Counted from the first letter of the stretch, positions 15,596 to 25,096 are shown. The stretch: DNA of 64,000 nucleotides from G963677085 sp963677085 (GCA_963677085.2 CAXXFH010000004.1:2914001-2978000), one strand, 5' to 3'. A program made the numbers and translations. Notes: generated from the letters alone by a model not told the origin.

Positions 15596-16408
15596 CTATT
15601 CGCGACGGCCGGGGCGCCAACCAAAAGCGGCGCCACACAAGACGACCACCAGCAGGCTGGCGACGCTTGCCGGCTCGGGAACGACCGAAGTGACGAACCC
15701 CAAGTCGTCGATGGCTGCGTGGTACGTACCGCTCGTTTTTCGGACTGTGACATTGGTAATGTAAGTCCCCGTTGGTGCGATGAAGCCGTAGAATGTGTCG
15801 TCCGTGCCCTGCGCTACCTCCAATGTGCTCACTTGGCTGGCGGAGGTGCTATCGCCGAAATAGGCGGTCACGGTGTAGTCGGAGGCCGTAGCACCGACGA
15901 CGCCACTACCACGCGAGAGAAGCGTTAGCCCGACGGCCGTGACGTATTCGCCTTCGGCAAGGTCGCTGAATGCCAGATCGGCGCCGCCGGCATAAGCATT
16001 GTTGCCCAGCATGCCGGTGCCCGAGATGGCCGTTCGCCCACCGCCGACAAACGGAATGCTTGTGGCGAAGCTGTTGCCCGTTCCGCCGATGGTGATTGAC
16101 TTATTGCCACTGTCGAACGACGCATAGAGATAATCGGCGTCCAGAGTTGTCGTGCCCGTGGCAAAGGTATCGAAGTCGATTACCCCGCCGTTGCCCGAGG
16201 CATGGGCGGCGGCAACCAGTGTGGTGAAGTCGGACAGACCGATCTCTTGGCCGGTGCCGGTAGTGGTGGCCGAGACATCGACAGCGTTGGCGTTCGTCGT
16301 CGCATCGTAGTCGGCGACGGCAACCCATTCCGCGGCCGCAATCCCGGAGATCGTGGCGACGAGCGTCGCGGCAAGAAGCCCTGCCAGTACACGTTTTTGG
16401 GGCATCAT
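15596..16408 (-). CDS. PEP-CTERM sorted protein, copy B
   Basis: The start is the tandem ATG pair at 16403-16408 (MMPQKRVLAGLLAATL), giving 270 residues. Signal peptide cleavage is likely near AAAEW. The mature start EWVAVADYDATT and the following blocks (VDVSATTTGTGQEIGL, HASGNGGVIDFDT) are almost identical to copy A. The C-terminus is a PEP-CTERM tripartite signal (VPEPASVASLLVVVLC...RPGRRE). The function of the beta-rich domain is unknown; a surface or matrix role is inferred. A 148-nt gap separates the copies. Confidence 0.85.
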   Translation of the reverse strand: MMPQKRVLAGLLAATLVATISGIAAAEWVAVADYDATTNANAVDVSATTTGTGQEIGLSDFTTLVAAAHASGNGGVIDFDTFATGTTTLDADYLYASFDSGNKSITIGGTGNSFATSIPFVGGGRTAISGTGMLGNNAYAGGADLAFSDLAEGEYVTAVGLTLLSRGSGVVGATASDYTVTAYFGDSTSASQVSTLEVAQGTDDTFYGFIAPTGTYITNVTVRKTSGTYHAAIDDLGFVTSVVPEPASVASLLVVVLCGAAFGWRPGRRE

Positions 16409-16844
16409 GTTCGACCCTGCCTTTCTTGAAAGTAGCGGAGACGTTTGCGGGGACCAACGGTCGCTAGGTGTGCTGTCGGAGTGTGCCGCGGGCTTTGCCA
16501 GTGTTTCCATGGGCCAGGCAACAAGCTTTTCTCCCAAAATGTGGCCGAGGAACACGTCATCCGTAAGCTGCGGTTCGATTCGGTACGACAACACCATGGA
16601 AAGCCGACAACCTCAGTTCGGCACTGGCAGAGCCAGTAACACCCAGTGACACTTTTGGACGTTGTTCGCTTTCCCTTATTATCCCCAAACACCCGTTCGC
16701 AGTATATGAAAAGAACGGTCAAAATCTTTGTTAATTTCGGTCAGTATCGGGGGAGATGGATCGTGGGAAGTGGGTGAGCGGATGGTGATCGGACGCGCTG
16801 GTGAATACACGAGTCTTCCTACCCACGTTCCGTCATCCTTCAGA

Positions 16845-16898
16845 ATTCATCCTTGTGCCCTCATTCATCCTTGTGCCCTCATTCATCCTTGTGCCCTC
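16845..16898 (+). repeat. 18-bp tandem repeat, three copies
   Basis: ATTCATCCTTGTGCCCTC occurs three times head to tail at 16845-16862, 16863-16880 and 16881-16898, without change. A variable-number repeat upstream of the kinase gene. Confidence 0.95.
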
Positions 16899-16916
16899 AC
16901 CCTACTCCCTGTCCCC

Positions 16917-16946
16917 TGGCTCTCTGACCGCTGGCTCTCTGACCGC
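16917..16946 (+). repeat. 15-bp tandem repeat, two copies
   Basis: TGGCTCTCTGACCGC occurs twice head to tail (16917-16931 and 16932-16946), 54 nt before the kinase start. Confidence 0.9.
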
Positions 16947-16999
16947 TGTCCGCCAACCCCTATTGGCCGCGGCCACGCGGTGCCAATATACTGAGGCCC

Positions 17000-19111
17000 A
17001 TGAGCACCGATCCTACGCAAACCCAGGGCGGGTCAGAGCGCCGCCAGTCGCGGCAGATGAGCCTCACGCCTGGTCACCCCCCCACACAGGTGCCAGGCTA
17101 CGAGCCTGAGCGCTGCCTGGGTGCCGGCGCGTACGGCGAGGTTTGGGTCGCGCGAGAGCGAAATACGGGCCGCCAAGTGGCCATCAAATTCTATGCCCAT
17201 CGCGGGGGGCTCGACTGGTCGTTGTTGAGCCGCGAGGTCGAGAAGCTGGCCTTTCTATTTGCCGACCGCTACGTGGTGCAACTGCTAGGCGTCGGCTGGG
17301 ATGCGGAACCGCCCTACTACATCATGGAGTATCTGGAGCGGGGCTCGTTGGCCGAACGGGTCGCCCAGGGTTCCCTGCCGGTGGCCGACGCGGTGGCCGT
17401 GTTTCGCGACGTGGCCATTGGCTTGGTCCACGCCCACGGCAAGGGCGTGTTGCATTGCGACTTGAAGCCAGCCAACATCCTTCTGGACCAGGACGGCAAA
17501 CCCCGACTGGCCGACTTCGGTCAGTCGCGGCTTTCCGACGAGCAGGTGCCCGCCTTGGGGACGCTTTTCTACATGGCGCCCGAGCAGGCCGACTTGGAAG
17601 CCACGCCCGACGCCTGCTGGGACGTCTACGCCCTGGGGGCCTTGTTGTATTGCATGCTGACCGGTCATCCGCCGCACCGCAGCGATGGCGTGGCCGAGCA
17701 GTTCGAGAAGACGCCTCACCTGCTCAAGCGGCTTTCGCACTATCGCAAGCTCATCGAGAGCTCGCCGATCCCAGTCGAACACCGTCAGGTGCGCGGCGTG
17801 GATTCCCAATTGGCCGAGATCGTGGATCGTTGCTTGGCCGCCGATCCCGACAAGCGATATCCCAACGTCCAGGCGGTGCTCGATGCGTTGGACCAGCGCG
17901 ACGAGCGACAGCGGCGCCGCCCGATGATGTTGCTCGGTGCGTTGGGGCCGGCCTTGGTATTGTTGGTGGTTTTTTGGTTCGCCTGGCACGGTTTCAGTGT
18001 GGCCGTGCGGCAGTCGGATCAGGCGTTGATCGACAGTGCGCTGAAGAGCAACGGCCTGGCCGCCGAGTTGGGTGCCCAAACGGCCGCTTTCGAGCTTGAC
18101 CGGCGCTGGGGAGCCGTGCGCCACATGGCGGCCCAGCCGACGTTGCGCCGTGCATTGGCCGAGACGCTGGCCAAACCGGAAATGGCCGAGTTGCTTCGCA
18201 AGCTGGCCGATCCCAATCTTGATGAGGCCGACGCCGAGCGGTTGCGCGAAGAGTTTCGTAACCATCCCGACCGGCTGGCCTTGGAGAAGCAGTTCATCGA
18301 GTCGATTCCCTCGGGCATGGCGCCGGCGGCGGAAGATGGCAAGGAAGTGGCCAGTTGGTTCTTCTGTGATCCGGGCGGGGTGTCGACGATTCGTCTGCCG
18401 ACGCCCAAGCCGCCGCGCCAGACGACCGTGGGCAACAACTATGCTTGGCGGAGCTACTTCCACGGTGGCCCGGAAGACCTGGCCGACCATCACTGGCGCC
18501 CGTCGCCCGGCGAACACTTGCAGACGACGACCCTTTCGGCCGTGTTTCAGTCGCAGGCGAGCAACCAGTGGATCGTGGCCATCGCCACGCCGGTTTACTC
18601 GCCGGCGCCGGAGAAGAAATTCTTGGGCGTTATCGCGCAAACGGTCCGTGTGGGTCAGCTCATTCAGTTGCCTGGTCTGAAACAACAGTTCGCCGTGTTG
18701 GTCGACTATCGTGACGGTCCACACAAGGGCGTTATTCTCGACCATCCGCTGTTCGACGCCCTGCTCGAACAACAGCCGAAGCTGCCCGACCGGTTCAATG
18801 ATTATCGCGTAACCGAAAAGGATTTGCCCAACCGCTTGGCGGTTCAGGAACACTACCGCGACCCGTTGTCGGCCGATCCGGCGGGCGCCGAGTACCGTGG
18901 GCGATGGTTGGCCCGCATGCACCCGATCCGGCTGCGGAATCAAGATACCGAGTGGCTCGTGATCGTTCAGCAGGCCTATGGCACGGCCATCGGCTCGACG
19001 TTGCACGACCTGCGCGTGGGGCTGGTCGGCTACGGCCTGGCCGCCCTGGCGATGGTCGCCCTGGTGGTAATCGGCCTGTGGGGGTTCGCCATGCGATTGA
19101 GTGGGAAGTAA
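17000..19111 (+). CDS. membrane Ser/Thr protein kinase with Cache-like extracytoplasmic sensor
   Basis: The 703-residue protein has an N-terminal kinase domain (about 35-300). Visible residues are a glycine loop (LGAGAYGEVW), the ATP lysine in VAIKF, the catalytic loop HCDLKPAN, and the metal-binding DFG. The usual HRD is HCD, making it a non-RD kinase. A transmembrane helix (about 307-335) leads to a large extracytoplasmic region (about 340-670) with a double-Cache-like pattern (SWFFCDPGG, YAWRSYFHGG, IATPVYSP). A second helix (about 672-700) follows. It likely senses a small ligand outside and phosphorylates proteins inside. The FHA-cyclase gene follows 94 nt later. Confidence 0.92.
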   Translation: MSTDPTQTQGGSERRQSRQMSLTPGHPPTQVPGYEPERCLGAGAYGEVWVARERNTGRQVAIKFYAHRGGLDWSLLSREVEKLAFLFADRYVVQLLGVGWDAEPPYYIMEYLERGSLAERVAQGSLPVADAVAVFRDVAIGLVHAHGKGVLHCDLKPANILLDQDGKPRLADFGQSRLSDEQVPALGTLFYMAPEQADLEATPDACWDVYALGALLYCMLTGHPPHRSDGVAEQFEKTPHLLKRLSHYRKLIESSPIPVEHRQVRGVDSQLAEIVDRCLAADPDKRYPNVQAVLDALDQRDERQRRRPMMLLGALGPALVLLVVFWFAWHGFSVAVRQSDQALIDSALKSNGLAAELGAQTAAFELDRRWGAVRHMAAQPTLRRALAETLAKPEMAELLRKLADPNLDEADAERLREEFRNHPDRLALEKQFIESIPSGMAPAAEDGKEVASWFFCDPGGVSTIRLPTPKPPRQTTVGNNYAWRSYFHGGPEDLADHHWRPSPGEHLQTTTLSAVFQSQASNQWIVAIATPVYSPAPEKKFLGVIAQTVRVGQLIQLPGLKQQFAVLVDYRDGPHKGVILDHPLFDALLEQQPKLPDRFNDYRVTEKDLPNRLAVQEHYRDPLSADPAGAEYRGRWLARMHPIRLRNQDTEWLVIVQQAYGTAIGSTLHDLRVGLVGYGLAALAMVALVVIGLWGFAMRLSGK

Positions 19112-19205
19112 TAAACGCGGTTTGGCTGGCCAAGATGGCGAAGCCGCAAGCGGCTGACTTGCGCAGCCCCTAGTTCCTAAACCCTAATCCCTAATCCCTG
19201 ACAAA

Positions 19206-21089
19206 ATGCCCGATTTGATTGCCCAAGGCGTGGAGCCTCAGCAGCGTTGGCGACGGCGGTTGCCGGAGGACCAGCCTGTGGTGCTGGGACGCGGTGGCGG
19301 GGCCTGGGCCGTGCCCTGGGACTCGCGAGTTTCGCGGCATCACGTGCGGCTGCTGTGGAACGGCCAGCGACTTTCCGTTGTGCGGCTGCCCGACTCACGC
19401 AATCCGGTGTTCCTCCACGGTGCCGAACGCCAACAGTTCTCGATGGCTCCCGGCGAACATTTCGTGATCGGGCAAACCACGTTCACGCTGACGGACCAGC
19501 GCGTGAACATCACGGCCGACGCGCCCGAGCCAGCCCAGCAGCAGTCGTTTTCTGCCCAATACCTCAAGCAGCTTCAGTTCCGCAACCCGGACCATCGCAT
19601 CGAGGTGCTCAGCCGGTTGCCGGAAGTCATTTCGGGAGCGACCGACGACAACGAGATGGTTGTGCGGCTGGTGAGCATGCTGCTGGCCGGGGCTCCGCGG
19701 GCCGACGCGGCCGCCGTGGTGGCCGTCGAGCCGTTGCAGCCATCCGCACATGCGATGCGCGGTGAACTCCGGGCGTCGGACGACGATTTCCAAAGCACAA
19801 AGAACCTGGCCGCTGCGAACGACAATACGACTAGCGACAGCATGGCGGCGGCCGAGGTGCTGCACTGGGACCAACGTCTGGTTATCACCGGCGACTTCCA
19901 ACCCAGCCAAGGGCTGATCCTTGAAGCGATCCGCCAGCAACAGAGTATTCTCCAGGTGTGGCACGGGCCCGAGGGCGGGGCCGCTCAGCCGTTCACCGAA
20001 AGCGACGTCTTCGACTGGGCTTTTTGTACGCCCGTACCGGGGAAGATTTGCGCGGGCTGGGGGCTCTACGTGGCCGGACGGTTCAACGTGGAGGGCTCGG
20101 GCGTGGCGACGTCGTCGGATCCCACCGATTTGCGCGAGGACGTCAAATTCACCGAACTGGTTGCCGCCATGCTCAGTTCGTTGCGACAGATGCGGCGTCT
20201 CGAGCACCAGCAGACCACGCTCAGCCAGTTCTTCTCGCCCGTGGTGCTGGAAACCCTGGCCGTCGAAGATCCCGACGTGGTACTCGCACCGCAGGAGACC
20301 GACGTTACCGTGATGTTCTGCGACTTGCGCGGTTTCTCGCGTGAAACGGAACGCCATGCCGACGACCTGCTGGGGTTGTTAAACCGGGTGAGCAAGGCCC
20401 TGGGGGTGATGACTCACCACATCCGCCAGCAGGGTGGCGTGGTGGGCGACTTCCATGGCGACGCCGCGATGGGTTTCTGGGGTTGGCCGCTGGCCCAGGA
20501 GAACGCCGTGCCGCGAACGGTGCGTGCCGCGTTGGGTGTTCGAGCCGACTTTCGAGCCATTGCCCAAGAGCCGGGAAGTCCACTGCGCGGTTTTCAGGCG
20601 GGTATCGGCATCGCCAGCGGCCGCGCTGTGGCCGGAAAGATCGGCACGGTCGATCAGGTGAAGGTTACCGTCTTCGGGCCGGCCGTGAATCTGGCGTCCC
20701 GGCTAGAAGGAATGACAAAAATCTTCCGTGCGCCGATTCTCCTCGACGAAACAACGGCCGCCGAAGTACGCCGATGCCTCCCGAAAGAGATTGTCCGAGT
20801 GCGCCGCGTGGCCATGGTTCGACCCTACGGGCTCGACACGCCGTTGGTTGTCAGCGAGCTATTGCCGCCCGAGGCAGAGTATCCCGAGCTGACCGACGAA
20901 CACTTGCAGTATTATGAAACGGCACTCGAAGCGTTCCTGGCCGGCGATTGGGCCGAGGCTTTCGACCTTCTGCATCGCATTCCCACGGACGACCAGGTGA
21001 AAGACTTCTTGACGGTCTACATCGCCCAGCACAACCGCACACCCCCGCCCGACTTCGACGGCGTGGTGCCGTTGCATTCGAAGCTTTGA
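19206..21089 (+). CDS. FHA domain / class III adenylate cyclase
   Basis: The 627-residue protein begins with an FHA phosphothreonine-binding domain (about 20-98; GRGGG...SRVSRHHVRLLW). A GAF-like middle region (about 120-345) follows, then a class III nucleotide cyclase domain (about 355-545). Metal aspartates are seen in VMFCDLRGFS and GDFHGDAAMGFWG. Transition-state Asn and Arg are in VNLASRLEG. The purine-specifying position is Thr (VKVTVFG), as in class IIIb cyclases. No membrane segment is seen. The adjacent kinase could create the phosphosite that the FHA domain reads, linking an external signal to cAMP (inference). Confidence 0.92.
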   Translation: MPDLIAQGVEPQQRWRRRLPEDQPVVLGRGGGAWAVPWDSRVSRHHVRLLWNGQRLSVVRLPDSRNPVFLHGAERQQFSMAPGEHFVIGQTTFTLTDQRVNITADAPEPAQQQSFSAQYLKQLQFRNPDHRIEVLSRLPEVISGATDDNEMVVRLVSMLLAGAPRADAAAVVAVEPLQPSAHAMRGELRASDDDFQSTKNLAAANDNTTSDSMAAAEVLHWDQRLVITGDFQPSQGLILEAIRQQQSILQVWHGPEGGAAQPFTESDVFDWAFCTPVPGKICAGWGLYVAGRFNVEGSGVATSSDPTDLREDVKFTELVAAMLSSLRQMRRLEHQQTTLSQFFSPVVLETLAVEDPDVVLAPQETDVTVMFCDLRGFSRETERHADDLLGLLNRVSKALGVMTHHIRQQGGVVGDFHGDAAMGFWGWPLAQENAVPRTVRAALGVRADFRAIAQEPGSPLRGFQAGIGIASGRAVAGKIGTVDQVKVTVFGPAVNLASRLEGMTKIFRAPILLDETTAAEVRRCLPKEIVRVRRVAMVRPYGLDTPLVVSELLPPEAEYPELTDEHLQYYETALEAFLAGDWAEAFDLLHRIPTDDQVKDFLTVYIAQHNRTPPPDFDGVVPLHSKL

Positions 21090-21094
21090 CCAGT

Positions 21095-22987
21095 CTACGG
21101 TTGCCGGGCCTGTTCGAGTCGCGACTCGAAGACTTGGCGTTGCAGGTCACTAAGTTGCGACTCTGCCTGCGAGTACCAATAGAGCGATCGCGTCTGCATG
21201 CGGCGTTTTTGGATCCCCGTTTGCGTATCGGCCAATTTCCACCAGCGGTCGCCCAAGGCCACTTGCTGCGCCGTTTCGCCGGGTTGGGCCAGATCGAGCC
21301 GTGCGACTTCGGCAAGTTCCGCGTCGCTGCACTGAGCCAAGTGGGGTAAGCCTTTGGCCCAGTCTCCGAAGATCAACCCGTACCAGATTCCCACCACGCG
21401 ATTCGCGTTTGGCTCGTCGGGCTGGCTGGCCAACGTCTCCTCGGCCCGGGCGACTACTTGCTGCCGCTTCTTCAAATCGTCGACTTCCTGCCGTGTTTCT
21501 TCGACGGCCGTGGTCAGCTTCGGGTTGCCGATTTTGTGTGCCTCGCTGGCCGCGATCCGCAGGCAGCGGTAGGCCGACGTAAGATCGCCACGATAGAGCG
21601 CCTCGTCGGCCACGGCCTGAGCGGCACGAAGCGTTGCCAAGGGGTCGCCGCCCTGGCGTGCTTCTTGGCGAACGGCTTTGGTTACGATCGAGGTTTTCAG
21701 ATCGCAAGGTTCCATGTCGAAGCGGCTCGTCAGGTCGTCGGCCACGGCCATGGCACACTCCAGATGGCCTCCTTCAACGGCCATTTCGATGGCCATTTTG
21801 TACAGCGTGTAGCTGATCTCGGGCCGTTTCTTCTCCATCTCCGGTGCCGCGTGCCATAACTGATGGGCCAACTGGAGTTTGTCGCCCGATGTCTTGGCTG
21901 CCGCCAATTCGGTTCGATATTTCGACAAGAGGTCGATACGAGCCTGACGGAATGTGGCGTCGTCGGGTTCGGCCAGTCGCGCGGTCGTTGGCTGCGACTT
22001 GATCAGCCGAGCCCGGGCTTCGGACTCCGACGACATGGGACCGAAGAACGAGGCAAACGGACCGTCGAAGTGGCCCTTGTCGGAGGTTTTCCCCGTCTGA
22101 TTTCTCTCGGTGGCGGTCAACGCATTTCCCTGCACGGCAACCGATCCAAGCGGATAGGCCTTTACCGGTGTCGCCGTGGAGGCCGACGTGTCGCGTGACA
22201 CGGCAGGTTTCTGGTTGGAGGATTTCGTCTTGTTGGCCGCAGTTGCCCGCTGCTTGGAACCGGTGGGCGTTGGTTGCTGATCGGCGGGAGCCGGCAGTGG
22301 CACGGCGACATTGCCCGAAGGGTTGGTGGGCGGAGTTTCTGAGGCCGGTTTCTGTTGCGCTACGGACCGGCCGGCCGGTTCTTGTTTGCCCATCAAGAAA
22401 TACCAGCCGACGACTACCGCGATACCCAGGATCAATCCGACGATAATTCGCGGTCCCCAGGCCTGGGACGAGCGTTTACGCAAATAGGCTTTCGTCGCGG
22501 TGCTGTTCGATGCCACCACGGGCACCTCGAATTCGACCGCACCGGCAGAATCCGCGTGGGCCACAGGAATCGATTGCGGTTGTCCCACATTCGGCACGTG
22601 CGCTGCCAAGGGAGTACCGTTTTGCATTGGCGAGGCCACCGGGTGGGCGATCGGCTGCCCGGGGTGCATGCCGACCATTCCAGGATAGGCGATGTGCGAC
22701 ACCTGCCCTAATTGCCGGTGCAACTGGGCATCGTACGGGGCCTTTTGCTCGGGACTCAGCAGCAGCACGCGGGCGGCCGCGATTTCGTTGAGCAATCGTT
22801 GCGAGAACTGCGAATATTTGCCCGTCGCATAACTCTTCAAGTGCGTCATACGTTGATCGGCCGCGTTGGCGATCACGTCGGGATCGGCCTCGAAAAGCTC
22901 GATACCCAGCAACCGATAGGCGTTTGCGGGCTGATGCTTGGGAGGAATTCCAAGCCATTTCAGGTAGGGATCGAAGGTTTCATCCAT
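21095..22987 (-). CDS. planctomycete J-like N-terminal domain membrane protein
   Basis: The 630-residue protein opens with FDPYLKWLGIPPKHQPANAYRLLGI, a domain (about 1-95) widespread in planctomycetes that resembles a J-domain helical pattern and ends in SPEQKAPYD. A Pro/Gly/His linker, a single transmembrane helix (about 188-208, IIVGLILGIAVVVGWYFLMG), and a Ser/Thr/Pro-rich stretch follow. The C-terminal helical domain (about 320-630) is charged and repeat-like. Its function is unknown; the C-terminal half may be a periplasmic scaffold. It converges with the cyclase gene with a 5-nt gap. Confidence 0.85.
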   Translation of the reverse strand: MDETFDPYLKWLGIPPKHQPANAYRLLGIELFEADPDVIANAADQRMTHLKSYATGKYSQFSQRLLNEIAAARVLLLSPEQKAPYDAQLHRQLGQVSHIAYPGMVGMHPGQPIAHPVASPMQNGTPLAAHVPNVGQPQSIPVAHADSAGAVEFEVPVVASNSTATKAYLRKRSSQAWGPRIIVGLILGIAVVVGWYFLMGKQEPAGRSVAQQKPASETPPTNPSGNVAVPLPAPADQQPTPTGSKQRATAANKTKSSNQKPAVSRDTSASTATPVKAYPLGSVAVQGNALTATERNQTGKTSDKGHFDGPFASFFGPMSSESEARARLIKSQPTTARLAEPDDATFRQARIDLLSKYRTELAAAKTSGDKLQLAHQLWHAAPEMEKKRPEISYTLYKMAIEMAVEGGHLECAMAVADDLTSRFDMEPCDLKTSIVTKAVRQEARQGGDPLATLRAAQAVADEALYRGDLTSAYRCLRIAASEAHKIGNPKLTTAVEETRQEVDDLKKRQQVVARAEETLASQPDEPNANRVVGIWYGLIFGDWAKGLPHLAQCSDAELAEVARLDLAQPGETAQQVALGDRWWKLADTQTGIQKRRMQTRSLYWYSQAESQLSDLQRQVFESRLEQARQP

Positions 22988-23598
22988 GGTAGAGCTGCCC
23001 CGTTGAGACGGAGGAAAGGAATCTGTTATCGATGCTTGCCTGGATGTGCCGGACCTAGAGACGTCGCTATCGCCGGATTCGTTCCATCAGTCGAGCACCA
23101 GACCATTGGGGACCTCCTCCCAGCTCAACCTTACCATCTTATCGGGAGTATACCCACCACTCAAGAGGTGGCACGTGCAAATAAAAATAGCTAACAAAAA
23201 CGACGAAAAATTTATAGCTCTGTTGGGTGGTTTTTGGGCAAAACAAACAAAATTGTTGCAGATGGCCACGGGGCTGCAGGGCGGCCGACCAAACCGGTGC
23301 TACAGTACCGAGGCCGAAACCCACTTCCGTTGGTCACGGAAATTCTCGTAGAAAACAGACTTTTATAGATTTGAAATACGCAAGGACGGTCGCGAACCGA
23401 AAACGCCAAGCGGCCGCGCCCTGCTAAGAATTCGACGACACTTCGGCTATATTGGTGATTGGTAGCTGATCCGTTGCGTGACGCAGAAAGTCGGACAATC
23501 TCACACACCTTCGGCTAGATCGAGATTCTCACCATGGCGTCGGCGCTCCTTTGTTCTGGGGTGAACACTTTTTCTCGACGGTTAATCGTTCTTGCCTC
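22988..23598. other. intergenic region, AT-rich core plus repeat
   Basis: The region lies between two divergent genes. An AT-rich core (23165-23260) includes AAATAAAAATAGC and AAAAATTTATAG, the likely promoter area. A CCACC/GGTGG mini-hairpin is near 23152 and a degenerate hairpin/GTTGGTC element at 23271-23340. No gene is supported. Confidence 0.55.
23271..23340 (+). repeat. hairpin/GTTGGTCGC element, type A, degenerate
   Basis: The hairpin is GGTGC-TACA-GTACC (23296-23309), paired through a G-U wobble. The motif CTTCCGTTGGTCAC (23324-23337) follows at the usual 14-nt spacing. Confidence 0.7.
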
Positions 23599-24900
23599 AT
23601 GAAACAACGAATTCTACGCCTGCTCGTCCGGTGCGGTTTTTTTGCGTTGGCTGTTGCGCTGGCCTTGCCCTTGGTGCCATGGCCGACGGCCGTGGTGCTG
23701 GTACCGGCGGCCAGTCCGTTGGTAATGCTTGCGGCGACCATCGCAACGCGTTCGTTCGGTGCGGTCGCGTTGATAGGCCTGCCCGTGCTGTTGTTGACAC
23801 TCGTGCGACGGCGTTGGTTCTGTCGTTGGGCCTGTCCTGTGGGATTGATGACCGAGCAGATCGGCCGGCTGACGGCAACCAAACGCCGCGACGACGCGCG
23901 CGATACCCGCGGTGGCCTTGCGTTGCTCAACCCCAGGCACCCGCGGCACGCCCGTTGGCGCTCGATCGCCCACTGGCCGCCGCTTGGGCAATGGATGGTG
24001 TGGATCATCTTGGCCGGTGCGGCGCTGGGCTACCCGGTGCTGTTATGGCTCGATCCGCTGACGCTGTTCAGCAGTTTTTTCGGAGTTTTCTGGACGCCCG
24101 TGCAAACGGCCAGTCTGCTGCTGGGCATTGGGTTGCCGCTGGTGTTGCTGCTTAGCGCCGTGTGGCCGGGCGCGTGGTGTGTGAAGATCTGTCCGCTGGG
24201 AGCGTCGCAAGACTTGTTGTCGCTGCCGGGCCGGATGATCTCGCGCCGTTGGGCCGCCTGGCGGGAACAATCGTCGACCGATTCGTCGACCGATTTGTCA
24301 ACACCGGGAGCCGGGTTGCGGTTGGCTCGCCGTACCGTCTTGGCTGCCGGCGTGGGCGTCGCCTGGGCGTGGTGGCTGAAGCGACCGGCGACAAGCGCGG
24401 CGGCCGACACATTGCCGTCATCGACCTTGATTCGTCCGCCGGGGTCCGTCGCCGCCGAACAGTTCAACAGCCTGTGCATTCGCTGCGGCAACTGTATTCG
24501 CACCTGTCCGGCGACGATCCTTCGTCCCGACTTGGGCGAGCAGGGCGTCGGCGCACTGTTTACGCCCGTGGTCCGCTTCGAGCAGGACTACTGTCGCGAA
24601 GACTGCCACCGCTGTACCGAGGTGTGCCCCAGCGGCGCGATCGCACGTTTGACGCTCGACGAGAAGAAGGTCACCCCGATGGGGTTGGCGGTAGTCGACA
24701 TGGAACTGTGCATCATCAACGAAGCCGAATGCGGCGCTTGCGTGAGTGCCTGTTCCTACAAGGCCATGAAGACCGGTTGGGACGACGAGACGTACATGGT
24801 GCGAATCGACGTCGACGCCGATCTATGCCCCGGCTGCGGTGCCTGTTTGGTGGTCTGTCCCACCGAGCCCGAGAAGGCGATTGTCGTTCGACCCGTGTGA
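23599..24900 (+). CDS. NapH-NapG-like fused membrane ferredoxin
   Basis: The start chosen is the ATG at 23599 (MKQRILRLL); an in-frame ATG 48 nt upstream is less likely. The 433-residue protein has an N-terminal NapH-like half with several transmembrane helices (about 5-60, 130-210) and two cysteine clusters, CRWACPVG and CVKICPLG. A basic ARRTVLAAG segment with a hydrophobic run sits at the junction (near 245). The C-terminal NapG-like half has four Fe-S cluster motifs: CIRCGNCIRTCP, CREDCHRCTEVCP, CIINEAECGACVSAC and CPGCGACLVVCP. It probably passes electrons from quinol to a periplasmic partner. No nitrate reductase gene is nearby. Confidence 0.88.
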   Translation: MKQRILRLLVRCGFFALAVALALPLVPWPTAVVLVPAASPLVMLAATIATRSFGAVALIGLPVLLLTLVRRRWFCRWACPVGLMTEQIGRLTATKRRDDARDTRGGLALLNPRHPRHARWRSIAHWPPLGQWMVWIILAGAALGYPVLLWLDPLTLFSSFFGVFWTPVQTASLLLGIGLPLVLLLSAVWPGAWCVKICPLGASQDLLSLPGRMISRRWAAWREQSSTDSSTDLSTPGAGLRLARRTVLAAGVGVAWAWWLKRPATSAAADTLPSSTLIRPPGSVAAEQFNSLCIRCGNCIRTCPATILRPDLGEQGVGALFTPVVRFEQDYCREDCHRCTEVCPSGAIARLTLDEKKVTPMGLAVVDMELCIINEAECGACVSACSYKAMKTGWDDETYMVRIDVDADLCPGCGACLVVCPTEPEKAIVVRPV

Positions 24901-25029
24901 GGGACGTGTAATGCTTCTCCCGCACGAACCACCCTCCCGGTGGCGGTGTCAGTTCGTTACAATGTGAGTTTTCCGGCGGATCGTCGTCGCCCGGTTTCGT
25001 CGGGCGGATGCCATTGCCGCCATGGAATT

Positions 25030-25096
25030 CCAGCGACCGGGATTGGGTTCCCGCCTGGGTGCGGTAGCACCGGTTTGGCTGGCGGCGGAAGCTGCC
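25030..25096 (-). repeat. hairpin/GTTGGTCGC element, type A, reverse
   Basis: GGTGC-GGTA-GCACC (25058-25071) is the reverse of the family hairpin. The motif is decayed to AATCCCGGTCGC. It ends about 20 nt before metG, in opposite orientation. Confidence 0.7.

Larger units (their letters stand above)
16409..16999. other. intergenic region with tandem repeats
   Basis: It holds the likely divergent promoters of the PEP-CTERM pair and the kinase gene. An AT-rich patch lies at 16670-16745. A CACTGGC/GCCAGT palindrome is at 16622. Two short tandem repeats follow (listed separately). No supported gene. Confidence 0.6.

Noticed and set aside
16845..16898. CRISPR array
   Set aside because: Three contiguous 18-bp copies without spacers form a simple tandem repeat, and no cas genes are present.
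17285..19006. 573-codon open frame antisense to the kinase gene
   Set aside because: High GC gives long shadow frames; the plus frame has clear kinase motifs and the antisense frame has none.
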